DNA of 64,000 bases from CAZVNZ01 sp964628515 (GTDB taxonomy: Bacteria; Bacillota; Clostridia; Christensenellales; Christensenellaceae), in assembly GCA_964628515.1 (NCBI GenBank), contig CAZVNZ010000008.1, positions 30,113 through 94,112 on the forward strand, given 5' to 3'. The notes beneath the pieces were generated by a model, which made no database searches, was not told where the DNA came from, and worked only from the letters and a program-made list of their open reading frames with translations. Shown here piece by piece: positions 62,407 through 64,000 of this stretch (positions within the stretch are counted from its first letter, which is position 1; every line of letters starts with the position of its first letter). The position numbers were made by a program, and so were the translations under genes.

Positions 62407-62838
62407 ATGGAAAGATTTATAAAGCTTTTAGAAGCAAACAGAATTTGTGTAATTGCAACGTGTAGTAACAACGTTCCAAGGGTATCGGCTATGGAATACG
62501 TGCTTGTAGACGGAAGCATGATTATGACAACAGATGCAAACTCTATTAAAGCGTGTAACTTAAGTAAAAACAACAAAATAAGTGTCTCGATAAACGATAT
62601 GCCTCAATTTGTAGTTATAGACGGTACAACGAGTAAGCCATCTAAGGAGGAAACGGACAAATTTAACGAGGTACTTTTTAAAAGACATCCGGAATTTAGC
62701 GAGCATATAGAAGAAGGCATAGCAAATACTGCAACTTACATTAAAATAGTACCAAACAAAGTGTATTTTAGCGATTACACAATGGGTATAAAACCGGCAG
62801 AAATTATAGATGTAAGCAATCAATCAAACTTAAAATAA
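62407..62838 (+). CDS. Pyridoxamine 5-phosphate oxidase-fold flavoprotein
   Basis: A 143-residue split-barrel protein of the PPOX class. It starts MERFIKLLEANRICVIATCSNNVPRVSAMEY, the usual FMN-binding beginning, and continues GSMIMTTDANSIKACNLSKNNKISV. Many relatives bind FMN, F420 or haem; the substrate is unknown. It has its own promoter and a strong AGGAGG, and is convergent with the DUF169 gene. Confidence 0.87.
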   Translation: MERFIKLLEANRICVIATCSNNVPRVSAMEYVLVDGSMIMTTDANSIKACNLSKNNKISVSINDMPQFVVIDGTTSKPSKEETDKFNEVLFKRHPEFSEHIEEGIANTATYIKIVPNKVYFSDYTMGIKPAEIIDVSNQSNLK

Positions 62839-62864
62839 AATATTTAGGTAACAGGCACACTTAG

Positions 62865-63575
62865 TTACAGTCTTTTTTTAACGCCACTCCATGCAGGTGC
62901 AAAAAAACAGCAGTTTGGTGCATCTTCGCACATTTGTTTAAAGGTTAAATAGGGTACGGTAAAGGCAAGCAGGTCTTTATCTAAATGAGGGCGGGAAAAA
63001 AAGTCCATATTGCCCACTACACCTTTGCCCGTATTATTATCATACTCAAAAAAAGGCAGGCGAAACAACTGGGCGCACCCCGAGCATACAGGTACAATAA
63101 TGCCGTCGTAGTCATCCCTTCTATAATAAAACAGGTGCACAAGTCCGCTTAGTTGGTCGGGAGTGGCAAAAAACAGTACAAGCTCAGAAGTGGAATTTTC
63201 TGTAAGCACCTCGATTTTTATGGCGTTTTTACCCTCCATTACCTTTTTTGGCTGTGCAAAAAACATTTTTTCAGCAACATCTGCCGAGCATTTTATGCGC
63301 TCCCCGGGAGGACAGCCCTCTCCACCGCCGTTTGCAATAAAATTGCCAAAGCCACCGGGGATATTAGGCATATCATCACAAAAACCGCAACCGGTATTTG
63401 CGCCCTTGCAACCAACGGAGTTTTGGGTAATGTAAATGCAGTCGGTAAAATTTTTAAACACAGTATACACGCAACCGCCAACTTTGGTTTGGGCAGGATC
63501 ATCTAAGCAAACTCGAGAAATGCCATAGGCAGGATGCTTTAGTTTTAATTGGGTTTTTATTGTTTCGTAACTCAT
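62865..63575 (-). CDS. DUF169 family protein
   Basis: A 236-residue Cys-rich protein matching DUF169. Cys occur in VGCKGANTGCGFC, GEGCPPGERIKC and PVCSGCAQLF. The family occurs in anaerobes and archaea without a known function; metal binding is plausible. GGCGGT lies upstream of the ATG. TTTGAT (63625-63620) and TATAAT (63602-63597), 17 bases apart on the minus strand, are its likely promoter. Confidence 0.86.
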   Translation of the reverse strand: MSYETIKTQLKLKHPAYGISRVCLDDPAQTKVGGCVYTVFKNFTDCIYITQNSVGCKGANTGCGFCDDMPNIPGGFGNFIANGGGEGCPPGERIKCSADVAEKMFFAQPKKVMEGKNAIKIEVLTENSTSELVLFFATPDQLSGLVHLFYYRRDDYDGIIVPVCSGCAQLFRLPFFEYDNNTGKGVVGNMDFFSRPHLDKDLLAFTVPYLTFKQMCEDAPNCCFFAPAWSGVKKRL

Positions 63576-63596
63576 TTTTTTACCGCCTTTTTTTTA

Positions 63597-63625
63597 TTAT
63601 AGCATTTAGAGCAGGATATATCAAA
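63597..63625 (-). promoter_or_regulatory. Promoter of the DUF169 gene
   Basis: Read on the minus strand: TTTGAT, 17 bases, TATAAT, about 20 bases before the ATG at 63575. Confidence 0.55.
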
Positions 63626-63699
63626 CGTTTACACTCCCCCACACCCCCCAAAAAACAAAAAATATGGCGGTGTTTTTTTATTCTGCCCTACTTTATAAT

Positions 63700-63921
63700 A
63701 AAAACAAGTATAAAAAAAAGGCAATAAAAAACGCAATGCTAAACCGAATGAAAGGGCGCACAAGTTTTGTAATTGCATTCAGACTATCCACCATAAAAGA
63801 TGCAGAGATGATTTTATATATGCAGGACGGAGACATCCGAGAATTCGGCACTCACGAAGAATTAATGGCAAAAGGCGAACTTTACGCATCTTTGTATAAT
63901 AGCCGGTTTGATAAAGGGTGA
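63700..63921 (+). pseudogene. Remnant of an ABC exporter ATP-binding domain
   Basis: The frame ending at 63921 encodes about 70 residues equal to the last part of an ABC multidrug/lipid exporter: AIKNAMLNRMKGRTSFVIA, then RLSTIKDAEMILYMQDGDI, GTHEELMAKGELYASLY. Walker A, the signature and Walker B are absent, and the H-loop His is Phe (AFRLST for AHRLST). Upstream sequence to 63600 does not continue the homology in any frame. It is a decayed 3-prime fragment, not a working gene. Confidence 0.85.
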
Positions 63922-64000
63922 GGGGGATATTGAGAGAGAATTTGCCAAAAATGTTGTAATACAATAGATAGGTGACAAAATAAAAAGAAAATAGGATCCA

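Noticed and set aside
1..64000. CRISPR arrays, tRNA or rRNA genes, transposases and phage genes
   Set aside because: Looked for by eye through all gaps; none was found. Short tandem repeats at 20341 and 31089 are too small and lack spacers.

Overview
The window is AT-rich, densely coding bacterial DNA that fits an anaerobic Clostridia (Bacillota) chromosome. The main evidence is a SCIFF precursor peptide (47 codons, six Cys) followed by its radical SAM maturase, an arrangement almost confined to Clostridia. SpoVG, ZapA, MutS2, a rhodanese-less ThiI paired with a cysteine desulfurase, and a soluble NuoE/NuoF/[FeFe]-hydrogenase cluster agree with this. I see no rRNA, tRNA, CRISPR array, prophage or intact insertion sequence.

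Layout. 1-3.2 kb: end of pheS, pheT, zapA. 3.4-6.7 kb: a solitary class II Fic protein, spoVG (-) and a divergent, apparently leaderless murC. 6.8-11 kb: a sulfur amino acid block, cysE (-) divergent from metA-metY-cysK, with a palindrome between the two promoters. 11-17 kb: mutS2, a response regulator/histidine kinase pair and an HtrA protease. 17-19.7 kb: cysteine desulfurase and thiI behind a repeat element. 19.7-20.4 kb: a 721-base gap with no gene. 20.4-27 kb: proA and yebC (-), a class A penicillin-binding protein with a long repeat-bearing cytoplasmic tail, and an EIIC-like membrane protein. 27-29.7 kb: argG-argH (-). 29.8-36.3 kb: ruvC-ruvA-subtilase-ruvB-queA-tgt. 36.4-38.3 kb: yajC, SCIFF peptide, SCIFF maturase.

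38.4-44.4 kb is the most unusual part. It is a tight four-gene operon: a PutP-like symporter, a PocR/AraC regulator, a homologue of monomethylamine methyltransferase MtmB, and a xanthine/uracil-type permease. The MtmB homologue has Leu (TTA) where the archaeal enzyme has pyrrolysine. No corrinoid protein or pyl gene lies in the window. I think this is a pyrrolysine-independent methyltransferase system of unknown substrate.

44.4-49.3 kb: a DUF3089 hydrolase (-), a DUF2284 Cys-rich protein behind a second copy of the 97-base repeat element, a HAD phosphatase and iron alcohol dehydrogenase (-), and a cyclic-nucleotide-binding/DUF2225 protein. 49.5-54 kb: a diguanylate cyclase, RmuC and a 3-methyladenine DNA glycosylase. 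54.3-60.4 kb: a three-subunit electron-bifurcation-type complex (NuoE; NuoF fused to a GltD/NfnB-like flavoprotein; HydA-like subunit) and a thioredoxin. The HydA-like subunit has Ser at a position that ligates the H-cluster in the classical enzyme. 60.5-64 kb: a c-di-GMP phosphodiesterase (-), a PPOX-fold protein, a DUF169 protein (-) and the degraded end of an ABC exporter gene.

Two sequence signals recur beyond genes. One is a 97-base element with a covarying hairpin plus a palindrome, present upstream of the cysteine desulfurase and the DUF2284 gene. The other is a short motif close to TTTTTTATGGTGATGATGG that sits beside transcript-end hairpins.
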